Shown here piece after piece: positions 1 through 8,616 of a stretch of DNA of 64,000 nt (position 1 is the stretch's first letter; each line of letters opens with the position of its first letter). The notes under the pieces were generated by a model. It did not search any database, was not told the origin of the DNA, and saw nothing but the letters and a program-made list of their open reading frames with translations. Where the stretch lies: positions 9,610,001-9,674,000 of the forward strand of contig NC_079883.1 of NCBI RefSeq assembly GCF_029227915.1, given 5' to 3'. This DNA comes from Hydractinia symbiolongicarpus (taxonomy: Eukaryota > Cnidaria > Hydrozoa > Anthoathecata > Hydractiniidae). A program made the position numbers and the translations under genes.

Positions 1-67
1 GAAGAATTCTGTCGTAAGTAAAACGAATGCGCAAGCCAAAATAACGATGGGGCGAAGTCATAAGCAT

Positions 68-140
68 GGCCCTGTGGCCCAATGGATAAGGCATCTGACT
101 ACGAATCAGGGGATTCCAGGTTCGACTCCTGGCAGGGTCG
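68..140 (+). tRNA. tRNA-Arg: tRNA-Arg(ACG)
   Basis: This is a 73-nt intron-less tRNA with a complete cloverleaf. The acceptor is GGCCCTG/CAGGGTC with one G-U pair, followed by discriminator G. The anticodon stem TCTGA/TCAGG closes the loop CTACGAA, with anticodon ACG at 101-103 (inosine-modified in eukaryotes, reading CGN Arg codons). The T arm is CCAGG-TTCGACT-CCTGG. The internal Pol III A box is near 75-85 (TGGCCCAATGG) and the B box is at 119-129 (GGTTCGACTCC). CCA is not encoded. No TTTT tract lies close downstream; the first run of at least four T is at 342-346. It shares its strand with U2 and U1. Confidence 0.96.
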
Positions 141-319
141 CACTGTCGCATTTCGGCTGCATGGTCTACTGTGTAACGCGCGCGCACGTTCTGGCGTAAT
201 GCGTTGATAAACGGAATGTACGCAGTCATATTGGAAAGTAATATCACGCACTTAGTATCGTCGCCTTTGTTAGCATTCATGTAAGTTACCATCCACTCGC
301 TACAGTCGCTCTCCATCCT

Positions 320-346
320 ACGGCTAAATCAACAGCCGTGATTTTT
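320..346 (+). terminator. Hairpin plus T5, possible Pol III stop downstream of tRNA-Arg
   Basis: A six-base-pair stem (ACGGCT/AGCCGT) with an eight-base loop is followed by GA and five T residues. It is the first T tract of four or more after the tRNA, about 200 nt downstream. Termination here is inferred; Pol III needs only the T tract. Confidence 0.35.
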
Positions 347-408
347 ACTATGTCGCCGTCCATCCGTACGCGGTGACAGTTGTAAGCTTTACAGTAACGT
401 GACATGCT

Positions 409-417
409 CCACAAGCA
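409..417 (+). promoter_or_regulatory. Candidate snRNA proximal sequence element (U2)
   Basis: CCACAAGCA lies at -54 to -46 relative to the U2 5' end. The identical nonamer lies at -57 to -49 upstream of U1, and the rest of the two upstream regions shows no other obvious match. Position and sharing fit the PSE bound by SNAPc in animal snRNA genes. The assignment is by position, as the element diverges quickly between phyla. Confidence 0.6.
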
Positions 418-462
418 GTTACGGTGTGTGGACGATGCCTATCATGGCAACGCTTGTTCTTT

Positions 463-650
463 ATCGCTTCTCGGCCTAATGGCTAAGATCAAGTGTAGTA
501 TCTGTTCTTATCAGTTTAATATCTGGTAGGCCATTCTCTGAATGGTCAGTATATTAATCTGATTTTTGGCCTTGGGTCATGGAGGTGGATTCATTCACGC
601 CGTGACCACGGGTTGCCTTGGTGTTGCACTATTACCGATGGCGGCCCACA
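463..650 (+). ncRNA. U2: U2 spliceosomal snRNA
   Basis: U2 pairs with the intron branch site in the major spliceosome. The 5' half matches animal U2 closely, starting ATCGCTTCTCGGCC and containing the branch-pairing GTAGTA at 495-500 and the TTCTTATCAGTTTAATATCTG block. The Sm-binding site ATTTTTGG is at 562-569. The 3' third (stem-loops III and IV, TTGCACTATTACCGATGGCGG) keeps the pattern bound by U2A'/U2B''. Length of about 188 nt is normal. The 3' end is set by alignment to the known end CACCA/CACA and may be off by a few bases. Confidence 0.97.
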
Positions 651-839
651 TAAGCAATAAAAGAATAATAGCAGTCCTCTTTCCGACGGCACTCTGCATA
701 GTCTACGGCGGGAACAAAACGCGTACACTGGGGGAGAATACAGCCTATGCCCCGCGACACGGCAGTTTATAACACACTCAAGCCACAAGCATTAACAAAC
801 TTTGAAGGGTACCCTCATGCTACGGTGCAGTTCCAACTC
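651..839 (+). promoter_or_regulatory. U2 3' flank and U1 promoter
   Basis: Immediately after U2 is an A-rich stretch (CAATAAAAGAATAATA) that may serve as the snRNA 3' box. The U1 proximal element follows at 783-791. No TATA box stands at -25 of U1, as expected for Pol II snRNA genes. Confidence 0.5.
783..791 (+). promoter_or_regulatory. Candidate snRNA proximal sequence element (U1)
   Basis: CCACAAGCA at -57 to -49 from the U1 5' end is identical to the element upstream of U2 and is invariant across the units read. Confidence 0.6.
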
Positions 840-1004
840 ATACTTACCTGACGGGGAAGTAAAGACTGATCAATGAGGGTTTTCTTCCAGAGTGAGGCTC
901 TTGCATTGCACTACGCTTGGGCTGACCTCTGCGATTACTGCAAACGTCAGTAACTCGACCGTACAATTTCTGGTAGTGGGGGCCTGCGTCCGCGCTCGCC
1001 CCCT
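840..1004 (+). ncRNA. U1: U1 spliceosomal snRNA
   Basis: U1 recognises 5' splice sites. The 5' end reads ATACTTACCTG (840-850), with ACTTACCTG complementary to the splice donor. Loop I GATCAATGAG resembles the U1-70K site, and loop II ATTGCACTAC keeps the U1A-binding ATTGCAC. The Sm site AATTTCTGG is at 965-973. The terminal stem-loop IV is perfect (GGGGGC ... GCCCCC). Length of about 165 nt equals animal U1. It is transcribed in the same direction as U2; the 3' end is placed after stem IV. Confidence 0.96.
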
Positions 1005-1353
1005 CCTTAAGTCAAAATGAATGAGCTTAGAAAAGTTGCGCGGCCAAATGTCGGTGGTGACTTAAACGCTAAGGTAAAACCTCGCTTGGCTGTTACGAAA
1101 CGTGATTGCGATATAAGTCCTCGGAAGGCGGCGGAATTTTATTTTATTTGCCATTCCGTCAGGGTTATTGGATGATCGGCAATAGATCGAGTTTGTATGC
1201 ATTTGAAAGCTCTTTTTTCTCGTACTATCACCTGAAAATGTCGTAGGAAAATGTCATAGGAAACACTTTCAACAACCGCCACGTTCCTTAATTGTTATAA
1301 CAAGAAATATATCACAGCACCATTGAAATGAAAAGGCAACAAATGAAAATGAA
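1005..1353. other. U1-5S spacer, no gene seen
   Basis: This is 349 bp between U1 and the convergent 5S gene. A possible U1 3' box (GTCAAAATGAATGA) begins near 1011. A 13-bp step repeats at about 1235-1260 (GAAAATGTCGTAG / GAAAATGTCATAG). The A subfamily has a 22-bp segment (about 1326-1347) lacking in B. I found no U4, U5 or U6 signature on either strand. Confidence 0.6.
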
Positions 1354-1473
1354 AAGCCTACGACACCGGGAGTTCCCAGGCGGTCCCCCATCCAAGTACT
1401 ATCCCGGCCCGACGATGCTTAACTTCCGTGATCAGACGAGAACGGGTGTGTTCATCGTGGTATGGCCGTAGAC
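1354..1473 (-). rRNA. 5S rRNA: 5S ribosomal RNA
   Basis: This 120-nt gene makes the small RNA of the large ribosomal subunit. The minus strand starts GTCTACGGCCATACCACG and ends CGGTGTCGTAGGCTT, pairing as helix I. The internal Pol III control region is standard (AAGTTAAGC, then GGGCCGGGATAGTACTTGGATGGG split over boxes A, IE and C). The Pol III terminator TTTT follows at once (AAAA at 1352-1355 on the plus strand). It lies head-to-tail with H2A on the same strand and faces U1. Confidence 0.98.
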
Positions 1474-1632
1474 ATTAGTAGGGGCAAATACGTGCAATTT
1501 ATTTTGACGTTGTGATCAAATTTTTTTATTTAATTTCTTTGAGTTACTTAGGACAAGGCGTATGCATGGATTATCTATTAGACTTTAAGGTTATAGTTTT
1601 GTGAAAAAAACAATGTTTTTTTAAAGATGTGT

Positions 1633-1648
1633 GGCTATAAAAATAGCC
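1633..1648 (-). promoter_or_regulatory. H2A mRNA 3' stem-loop
   Basis: GGCTATTTTTATAGCC on the minus strand gives a 6-bp stem and a T4 loop, 22 nt after the H2A stop. This is the SLBP-binding processing signal of replication-dependent histone mRNAs, which lack poly(A). About 10-20 nt beyond lies AAAAAAACATT (about 1612-1622), a candidate histone downstream element. Confidence 0.95.
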
Positions 1649-1670
1649 GTTGTTTTCTGAGTGTAGCGGT

Positions 1671-2051
1671 TTACTTCTTCTGTCCTTTGTCGTTCTTCTT
1701 TGGGAGTAAGACAGCTTGAATGTTTGGCAAAACACCACCAGCTGCAATGGTTACACCGCTCAAAAGTTTGTTTAATTCTTCATCATTACGAACAGCCAAT
1801 TGTAAATGTCTTGGAATAATCCTAGCTTTTTTGTTGTCTCTTGCTGCGTTACCAGCCAACTCCAATATCTCAGCAGATAAATATTCCAAGACGTCTGCTA
1901 AGTAAACTGGTGCTCCAGATCCAATTCGGTTAGCATAGTGCCCTCTACGAAGGAATCTATGCACTCTACCGACTGGAAATTGAAGTCCAGCTCTTGAGGA
2001 TCTTGTCTTGGCTTTAGCCTTAGCTTTTCCACCTTTTCCACGTCCAGACAT
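1671..2051 (-). CDS. H2A: Histone H2A (unit 1, A53D variant)
   Basis: Core histone of 126 aa that pairs with H2B in the nucleosome. The N-tail [14 protein letters not shown] leads into a full histone fold (about residues 17-100), with the acidic patch E56, E61, E64, D90, E91 and E92 intact. The tail ends [12 protein letters not shown] and has no SQ(E/D)-hydrophobic motif, so this is not H2A.X. The L1 loop reads [11 protein letters not shown], where most animals have NYAERVGAGAP. This copy alone has Asp at residue 53 (codon 1893-1895, T at 1894); every other full copy has Ala. It is intron-less and divergent from H2B, 284 bp away. Confidence 0.98.
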   Translation of the reverse strand: MSGRGKGGKAKAKAKTRSSRAGLQFPVGRVHRFLRRGHYANRIGSGAPVYLADVLEYLSAEILELAGNAARDNKKARIIPRHLQLAVRNDEELNKLLSGVTIAAGGVLPNIQAVLLPKKNDKGQKK

Positions 2052-2335
2052 AACTGCGATTTGATTTGTAAGTTAATACAAAAACGTACGAATATTTAAC
2101 GTAAGTGTTAACGAAATAAACTTTACTCGTTTTTTCATCATAAAAATAGGATCGAAATCATGTTTTTTTAACCAATCATAATTAAGTATTAAACAAAAGA
2201 TTTTTTTTTTAACCAATTAAATTGCGTATCGGCGTTTTCGGATCGAATTCGATCCGATTTTTTTACTTATAAACAAAAAGTTTTTACTTGCAGTTTAATG
2301 CTTATTTACAAGTTAAGTAGCAAAAATTTTTAACC
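2052..2335. promoter_or_regulatory. Divergent H2A/H2B promoter region
   Basis: CCAAT boxes are at 2172-2178 (CCAATCA) and 2213-2217. A perfect 20-bp palindrome sits at 2238-2257, centred on GGATCGAATTCGATCC; its half-site GGATCGAA also occurs alone at 2149-2156. The H2B TATA box TATAAA is at 2268-2273, about 63 bp before the ATG. H2A has only a weak TATA-like TTAAATATT (about 2090-2098, minus strand). The region repeats in all units. Confidence 0.75.
2238..2257. repeat. 20-bp perfect palindrome in H2A/H2B promoter
   Basis: The sequence is TCGGATCGAATTCGATCCGA, identical to its reverse complement. It lies 11 bp upstream of the H2B TATA box and is flanked by T tracts. I see it unchanged in every unit. 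Its position suggests a dimeric factor site; the factor is unknown. Confidence 0.8.
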
Positions 2336-2740
2336 ATGTCTGACGCAGCAGCTAAAGGAGGAAAACAGGCACCTAAAGTAGCCAAGAAAGGTGAAAAAAG
2401 AGCCGGCAAAAAAGGAGGAAAGATTGGTGGAACTGGTGAAAAGAAACGCAAGAGAAAGAGAAAGGAAAGTTATGCTATTTACATCTACAATGTTTTGAAA
2501 CAAGTTCACCCAGATGTCGGAGTTTCAAGCAAAGCTATGAGCATCATGAACTCATTTGTCAACGACATCTTTGAGCGCATTGCTTCCGAAGCTTCGCGTT
2601 TGGCTCTTCAAAACAAAAAGTCGACCATCTCTTCTCGTGAAATTCAAACCGCAGTACGTCTTCTCTTGCCTGGAGAACTTGCAAAACACGCAGTCAGTGA
2701 AGGAACAAAAGCCGTCACAAAATACACAAGCAGCAAGTAA
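2336..2740 (+). CDS. H2B: Histone H2B (unit 1)
   Basis: Core histone partner of H2A, 134 aa, longer than the usual 122-126 because of a basic, Gly/Lys-rich N-tail (residues 1-44, ending KKRKRKRKE). The histone fold begins at [17 protein letters not shown] and continues [24 protein letters not shown]. The C-terminal helix ends AVTKYTSSK, with K129 equivalent to the ubiquitylated lysine of animal H2B. The segment LALQNKKS replaces the LAHYNKRS common in animals. The start follows TTTTTAACC and is the only ATG giving the full tail. Its stem-loop at 2764-2779 differs in sequence from the other four histones. Confidence 0.98.
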   Translation: MSDAAAKGGKQAPKVAKKGEKRAGKKGGKIGGTGEKKRKRKRKESYAIYIYNVLKQVHPDVGVSSKAMSIMNSFVNDIFERIASEASRLALQNKKSTISSREIQTAVRLLLPGELAKHAVSEGTKAVTKYTSSK

Positions 2741-2763
2741 ACCAACGTCTACCAAACACAAAC

Positions 2764-2779
2764 GGTCTTTTTTAAGACC
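2764..2779 (+). promoter_or_regulatory. H2B mRNA 3' stem-loop (variant stem)
   Basis: GGTCTTTTTTAAGACC has a 6-bp stem GGTCTT/AAGACC and a T4 loop, 23 nt after the stop. Relative to GGCTAT/ATAGCC of the other histones, three stem positions change on each side and pairing is kept. A candidate downstream element AAAAAACATT lies at 2791-2800. Confidence 0.95.
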
Positions 2780-3162
2780 ACACATCTTTAAAAAAACATT
2801 TACTTGGCGTCACTACAAGTTAACCGAAGTTAATAAAACTTCTAAATAATGTGCTTAAGAACACTAGCCTACATTTAAAATACTTCCCCATGTGTGTGTG
2901 TGGATTAGCTTCACTTTTCATACGTATTATTAGCTGTACTTGCAGAAAAGACAAGTACATTGATCCATGTTATTGCTTACATTTAACTTAACCCAGCTTT
3001 TCACGGAAACACTCCCAGGCAAATTAACCCTACAAAGTATTTCTAAATTTTTTTTGTGTCATATATGACATAGTATCGTATAGCAATAAATGTAACTGTG
3101 ACAAGACTTTACACATTGTGTAATTTGGAAGCGTGCACAAAGTAATGTTTTAAAAGATTTGT

Positions 3163-3178
3163 GGCTATAAAAATAGCC
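3163..3178 (-). promoter_or_regulatory. H4 mRNA 3' stem-loop
   Basis: Minus-strand GGCTATTTTTATAGCC, 24 nt after the H4 stop. It is followed by ACAAATC and then a shorter A-tract ending AAAACATT (about 3144-3151). Confidence 0.95.
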
Positions 3179-3202
3179 GTTTTTGTTGAGCAATGACAAC
3201 GC

Positions 3203-4451
<1,249 letters not shown>

Positions 4452-4472
4452 GCATCTTACCAAACAAAAAAC

Positions 4473-4488
4473 GGCTATTTTTATAGCC
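4473..4488 (+). promoter_or_regulatory. H3 mRNA 3' stem-loop
   Basis: GGCTATTTTTATAGCC, 21 nt after the H3 stop. The following A-tract ends in TATT (about 4497-4508) where the other four histones have CATT. Confidence 0.95.
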
Positions 4489-4551
4489 ACACATCCATAA
4501 AAAATATTACGGCTAGCTTTTTATATCAAACTTTGTTCTGCTTTCTGTTTA

Positions 4552-4587
4552 AATTTTATGCTACATAAAAATTTTATGCTACATAAA
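4552..4587. repeat. 18-bp tandem duplication in H3-H1 spacer
   Basis: AATTTTATGCTACATAAA occurs twice in direct succession and is kept in other units. Confidence 0.85.
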
Positions 4588-4764
4588 GTTTGACAATGTT
4601 AAAAATATGAAGGGCAAGAAAAGTAAAAGCAAGAAAATAAGAAATTTAAAAACGAAAATACTTAAACTTAGGGAATCTAATCTTAAAATTACTCTTTTTT
4701 AACTGTTTAAGTGACTTAAACAAGTTTAACTTTGTACCAAGATAATGTTTTTTTGTAAATGTGT

Positions 4765-4780
4765 GGCTATAAAAATAGCC
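4765..4780 (-). promoter_or_regulatory. H1 mRNA 3' stem-loop
   Basis: Minus-strand GGCTATTTTTATAGCC, 32 nt after the H1 stop, the longest such spacing in the unit. A candidate downstream element AAAAAAACATT spans about 4744-4754. Confidence 0.95.
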
Positions 4781-4812
4781 GTTTGTTAATGTAATAGCCA
4801 GATACACACAAA

Positions 4813-5364
4813 TTATTTTTTTGCGGTCTTCTTTGCTGCCTTTTTGGGAGTCTTTTTGACCTTCTTTGCTGCAGGTTTTTTAGCAACAGGCTTCTTTGTG
4901 GGTTTCTTAGCTGCTGGTTTCTTAGCCGAGGCTTTCTTTGTGGCAGGCTTCTTTGCTGCTTTCTTTGGCGTGCTCTTCTTTGCTGGCTTCTTTTTTGGTG
5001 TACTTTTCTTTGCAGTAGGCTTCTTTGCCGTTGGCTTTTTTGCTGCGGCCTTTTTCTTAGGTTTTTCTTTTTTTACCTGACCTAGCTTGAATGATCCAGA
5101 AGCACCAGTGCCTTTAGTTTGAATCAAATCGCCTGATGTTACTCCTCGTTTAAGAGCCATTTTCAGATGATGATCTGAGTTTTCAGCAACTTTGTAATTT
5201 GCATGAATATATTTTGTAATAGCTTGGCGAGATGAACCACCGCGTTCCTTTAGGGTAGCGATAGCAGCCTTGATCATGTCCACATATTTAGGGTGATCAG
5301 CTGTCTTCTTTGCAGCAGGTTTCTTCTTGGGTGCGATTTTCTTTGGAGAAGCTGCTTCACTCAT
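4813..5364 (-). CDS. H1: Linker histone H1 (unit 1)
   Basis: Linker histone, 183 aa, binding the nucleosome dyad and linker DNA. It has a short basic N-tail (1-22), a winged-helix globular domain (about 23-95: [23 protein letters not shown] to [10 protein letters not shown]), and an 88-residue tail of Lys, Ala and Pro built of [10 protein letters not shown]-type steps. The start chosen is the ATG at 5364 (MSEAASPKK). An upstream in-frame ATG at 5391 would add MDCCKKTLK, which is unlike H1 and probably leader. The promoter lies at 5365-5540. Confidence 0.97.
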   Translation of the reverse strand: MSEAASPKKIAPKKKPAAKKTADHPKYVDMIKAAIATLKERGGSSRQAITKYIHANYKVAENSDHHLKMALKRGVTSGDLIQTKGTGASGSFKLGQVKKEKPKKKAAAKKPTAKKPTAKKSTPKKKPAKKSTPKKAAKKPATKKASAKKPAAKKPTKKPVAKKPAAKKVKKTPKKAAKKTAKK

Positions 5365-5943
5365 TTTTAATGTTTTCTTACAACAATCCAACGATAAACG
5401 ATGCTTGTTATCACAGTAGAAGTATACTAAACATTACCGTGTAAATGAGATATAATTTAAGACGGTGCGAAGTATGCGGACGTAAAAGTACCACTCCCGG
5501 GAATTGATTTGGCGCGAAAACAGAAATGTGTGTTTCTGTACATCGTATAATGTCCGTTTTGGGTGCCGCGACTATGCGAAAGCATGTTAATTTTTATTTG
5601 TAGCACGACGCAATAGTCTGAAAGAGAAGCTGCTGGAGTTTGAGGTCTTCAGCATTACATCTACTCTGTTAATTTGGGCTTCTTCCGCGCCCGTGTTAGG
5701 ATTTTCATAAAGCGTTCTTTGGTTTGCGTTGCGTATGTCGGCCTACATCATCGACACGGCCTGTTTCCGGCTATTAGGAGCAATTCATATATTGGGCACT
5801 GCGTTTCGACTTTTTTATTAGACCACAGTAAAAAAATTCACTCACAGAAGTCCCTTTCTTTCATGGCTACAAACACGAAGAATTCTGTCGTAAGTAAAAC
5901 GAATGCGCAAGCCAAAATAACGATGGGGCGAAGTCATAAGCAT
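5365..5943. promoter_or_regulatory. H1 promoter and H1-tRNA spacer
   Basis: Reading upstream of H1 (minus strand): TATA-like ATTATATC (about 5450-5457), an E2F-like TTTGGCGCGAAA usable on both strands (5508-5519), and an H1-box AAACACA (5529-5535), in the order known for animal H1 promoters. The rest (about 5540-5943) has no gene I can support. It holds most of the single-base differences between subfamilies A and B, so it seems weakly constrained. Equivalent spacers recur upstream of every H1. Confidence 0.65.
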
Positions 5944-6016
5944 GGCCCTGTGGCCCAATGGATAAGGCATCTGACTACGAATCAGGGGATTCCAGGTTCG
6001 ACTCCTGGCAGGGTCG
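5944..6016 (+). tRNA. tRNA-Arg: tRNA-Arg(ACG), unit 2
   Basis: Identical to the copy at 68-140, with G at position 1; anticodon 5977-5979. Confidence 0.96.
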
Positions 6017-6338
6017 CACTGTCGCATTTCGGCTGCATGGTCTACTGTGTAACGCGCGCGCACGTTCTGGCGTAATGCGTTGATAAACGGAATGTACGCA
6101 GTCATATTGGAAAGTAATATCACGCACTTAGTATCGTCGCCTTTGTTAGCATTCATGTAAGTTACCATCCACTCGCTACAGTCGCTCTCCATCCTACGGC
6201 TAAATCAACAGCCGTGATTTTTACTATGTCGCCGTCCATCCGTACGCGGTGACAGTTGTAAGCTTTACAGTAACGTGACATGCTCCACAAGCAGTTACGG
6301 TGTGTGGACGATGCCTATCATGGCAACGCTTGTTCTTT

Positions 6339-6526
6339 ATCGCTTCTCGGCCTAATGGCTAAGATCAAGTGTAGTATCTGTTCTTATCAGTTTAATATCT
6401 GGTAGGCCATTCTCTGAATGGTCAGTATATTAATCTGATTTTTGGCCTTGGGTCATGGAGGTGGATTCATTCACGCCGTGACCACGGGTTGCCTTGGTGT
6501 TGCACTATTACCGATGGCGGCCCACA
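6339..6526 (+). ncRNA. U2: U2 snRNA, unit 2
   Basis: No difference seen from the copy at 463-650; proximal element at 6285-6293. Confidence 0.97.
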
Positions 6527-6715
6527 TAAGCAATAAAAGAATAATAGCAGTCCTCTTTCCGACGGCACTCTGCATAGTCTACGGCGGGAACAAAACGCGT
6601 ACACTGGGGGAGAATACAGCCTATGCCCCGCGACACGGCAGTTTATAACACACTCAAGCCACAAGCATTAACAAACTTTGAAGGGTACCCTCATGCTACG
6701 GTGCAGTTCCAACTC

Positions 6716-6880
6716 ATACTTACCTGACGGGGAAGTAAAGACTGATCAATGAGGGTTTTCTTCCAGAGTGAGGCTCTTGCATTGCACTACGCTTGGGCTG
6801 ACCTCTGCGATTACTGCAAACGTCAGTAACTCGACCGTACAATTTCTGGTAGTGGGGGCCTGCGTCCGCGCTCGCCCCCT
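6716..6880 (+). ncRNA. U1: U1 snRNA, unit 2
   Basis: No difference seen from the copy at 840-1004; proximal element at 6659-6667. Confidence 0.96.
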
Positions 6881-7229
6881 CCTTAAGTCAAAATGAATGA
6901 GCTTAGAAAAGTTGCGCGGCCAAATGTCGGTGGTGACTTAAACGCTAAGGTAAAACCTCGCTTGGCTGTTACGAAACGTGATTGCGATATAAGTCCTCGG
7001 AAGGCGGCGGAATTTTATTTTATTTGCCATTCCGTCAGGGTTATTGGATGATCGGCAATAGATCGAGTTTGTATGCATTTGAAAGCTCTTTTTTCTCGTA
7101 CTATCACCTGAAAATGTCGTAGGAAAATGTCATAGGAAACACTTTCAACAACCGCCACGTTCCTTAATTGTTATAACAAGAAATATATCACAGCACCATT
7201 GAAATGAAAAGGCAACAAATGAAAATGAA

Positions 7230-7349
7230 AAGCCTACGACACCGGGAGTTCCCAGGCGGTCCCCCATCCAAGTACTATCCCGGCCCGACGATGCTTAACT
7301 TCCGTGATCAGACGAGAACGGGTGTGTTCATCGTGGTATGGCCGTAGAC
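7230..7349 (-). rRNA. 5S rRNA: 5S rRNA, unit 2
   Basis: Full 120-nt copy with the TTTT stop directly after it. Confidence 0.98.
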
Positions 7350-7546
7350 ATTAGTAGGGGCAAATACGTGCAATTTATTTTGACGTTGTGATCAAATTTT
7401 TTTATTTAATTTCTTTGAGTTACTTAGGACAAGGCGTATGCATGGATTATCTATTAGACTTTAAGGTTATAGTTTTGTGAAAAAAACAATGTTTTTTTAA
7501 AGATGTGTGGCTATAAAAATAGCCGTTGTTTTCTGAGTGTAGCGGT

Positions 7547-7927
7547 TTACTTCTTCTGTCCTTTGTCGTTCTTCTTTGGGAGTAAGACAGCTTGAATGTT
7601 TGGCAAAACACCACCAGCTGCAATGGTTACACCGCTCAAAAGTTTGTTTAATTCTTCATCATTACGAACAGCCAATTGTAAATGTCTTGGAATAATCCTA
7701 GCTTTTTTGTTGTCTCTTGCTGCGTTACCAGCCAACTCCAATATCTCAGCAGATAAATATTCCAAGACGGCTGCTAAGTAAACTGGTGCTCCAGATCCAA
7801 TTCGGTTAGCATAGTGCCCTCTACGAAGGAATCTATGCACTCTACCGACTGGAAATTGAAGTCCAGCTCTTGAGGATCTTGTCTTGGCTTTAGCCTTAGC
7901 TTTTCCACCTTTTCCACGTCCAGACAT
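7547..7927 (-). CDS. H2A: Histone H2A, unit 2
   Basis: Intact 126-aa copy with Ala53, the majority form. Stem-loop at 7509-7524. Confidence 0.99.
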   Translation of the reverse strand: MSGRGKGGKAKAKAKTRSSRAGLQFPVGRVHRFLRRGHYANRIGSGAPVYLAAVLEYLSAEILELAGNAARDNKKARIIPRHLQLAVRNDEELNKLLSGVTIAAGGVLPNIQAVLLPKKNDKGQKK

Positions 7928-8211
7928 AACTGCGATTTGATTTGTAAGTTAATACAAAAACGTACGAATATTTAACGTAAGTGTTAACGAAATAAACTTT
8001 ACTCGTTTTTTCATCATAAAAATAGGATCGAAATCATGTTTTTTTAACCAATCATAATTAAGTATTAAACAAAAGATTTTTTTTTTAACCAATTAAATTG
8101 CGTATCGGCGTTTTCGGATCGAATTCGATCCGATTTTTTTACTTATAAACAAAAAGTTTTGACTTGCAGTTTAATGCTTATTTACAAGTTAAGTAGCAAA
8201 AATTTTTAACC

Positions 8212-8616
8212 ATGTCTGACGCAGCAGCTAAAGGAGGAAAACAGGCACCTAAAGTAGCCAAGAAAGGTGAAAAAAGAGCCGGCAAAAAAGGAGGAAAGAT
8301 TGGTGGAACTGGTGAAAAGAAACGCAAGAGAAAGAGAAAGGAAAGTTATGCTATTTACATCTACAATGTTTTGAAACAAGTTCACCCAGATGTCGGAGTT
8401 TCAAGCAAAGCTATGAGCATCATGAACTCATTTGTCAACGACATCTTTGAGCGCATTGCTTCCGAAGCTTCGCGTTTGGCTCTTCAAAACAAAAAGTCGA
8501 CCATCTCTTCTCGTGAAATTCAAACCGCAGTACGTCTTCTCTTGCCTGGAGAACTTGCAAAACACGCAGTCAGTGAAGGAACAAAAGCCGTCACAAAATA
8601 CACAAGCAGCAAGTAA
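8212..8616 (+). CDS. H2B: Histone H2B, unit 2
   Basis: Intact 134-aa copy, protein identical to unit 1. Variant stem-loop at 8640-8655. Confidence 0.99.
   Translation: MSDAAAKGGKQAPKVAKKGEKRAGKKGGKIGGTGEKKRKRKRKESYAIYIYNVLKQVHPDVGVSSKAMSIMNSFVNDIFERIASEASRLALQNKKSTISSREIQTAVRLLLPGELAKHAVSEGTKAVTKYTSSK

Larger units (their letters stand above)
141..462. other. tRNA-U2 spacer with hairpin and U2 promoter
   Basis: This 322-bp spacer has no protein gene. Open frames cross it on both strands, but they also run through the tRNA and match no family known to me. A hairpin (ACGGCT 320-325, loop of eight, AGCCGT 334-339) followed by TTTTT at 342-346 looks like a Pol III stop. The U2 proximal element is at 409-417. 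The same layout recurs in every complete unit; A and B subfamilies differ at one base (T or A at the position of 226). Confidence 0.6.
2741..3202. other. H2B-H4 convergent spacer
   Basis: This 462 bp lies between two convergent genes and carries their 3' signals at each end. Inside are a TG microsatellite (about 2891-2902; six steps in A, five in B) and a 14-bp palindrome TGTCATATATGACA at 3057-3070. Nothing else recognisable is seen. Confidence 0.65.
4452..4812. other. H3-H1 convergent spacer
   Basis: This 361 bp holds the H3 and H1 stem-loops in inverted orientation. Inside are an 18-bp tandem duplication (4552-4569 and 4570-4587), a 17-nt inverted repeat GTTTAAGTGACTTAAAC (4705-4721), and a 31-codon Lys-rich frame at 4607-4702 that I do not accept as a gene. 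An inverted, altered copy of this spacer closes segment 1. Confidence 0.65.

Noticed and set aside
241-290. U5-like CGCCTTTG in the tRNA-U2 spacer
   Set aside because: The flanking bases do not form the U5 loop 1 stem and there is no Sm site after it.
566-788. Frames of 65-68 aa overlapping the 3' part of U2
   Set aside because: They overlap the U2 Sm site and 3' stem-loops, and one unit shifts the frame with a 1-bp loss.
2552-2849. Overlapping frames of 77 and 97 aa across H2B and its 3' flank, and 78-92-aa frames across H1 and H3
   Set aside because: Shadows of the histone genes in other frames; composition follows the sense codons.
4607-4702. 31-codon Lys-rich frame in the H3-H1 spacer (MKGKKSKSKK start)
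   Set aside because: Very short, within convergent 3' flanks, and the 5-bp insertion in the segment 1 copy introduces a stop, so it is not kept.
5365-5391. Upstream in-frame ATG of H1 (adds MDCCKKTLK)
   Set aside because: H1 proteins start MSE/MSD-type; the added residues include two Cys, unusual for H1, and the segment fits a short leader.
5600-5720. Possible extra snRNA in the H1-tRNA spacer (Sm-like AATTTGGG followed by a short hairpin)
   Set aside because: This stretch has the highest A/B divergence, including in the hairpin, while U1 and U2 do not vary; no proximal nonamer upstream.
5674-6192. Long open frames on both strands over the tRNA region (133 aa on plus 5674-6075, 116 aa on minus 5842-6192)
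   Set aside because: They run through the tRNA-Arg gene, match no protein family I know, and are conserved only because the whole unit is.
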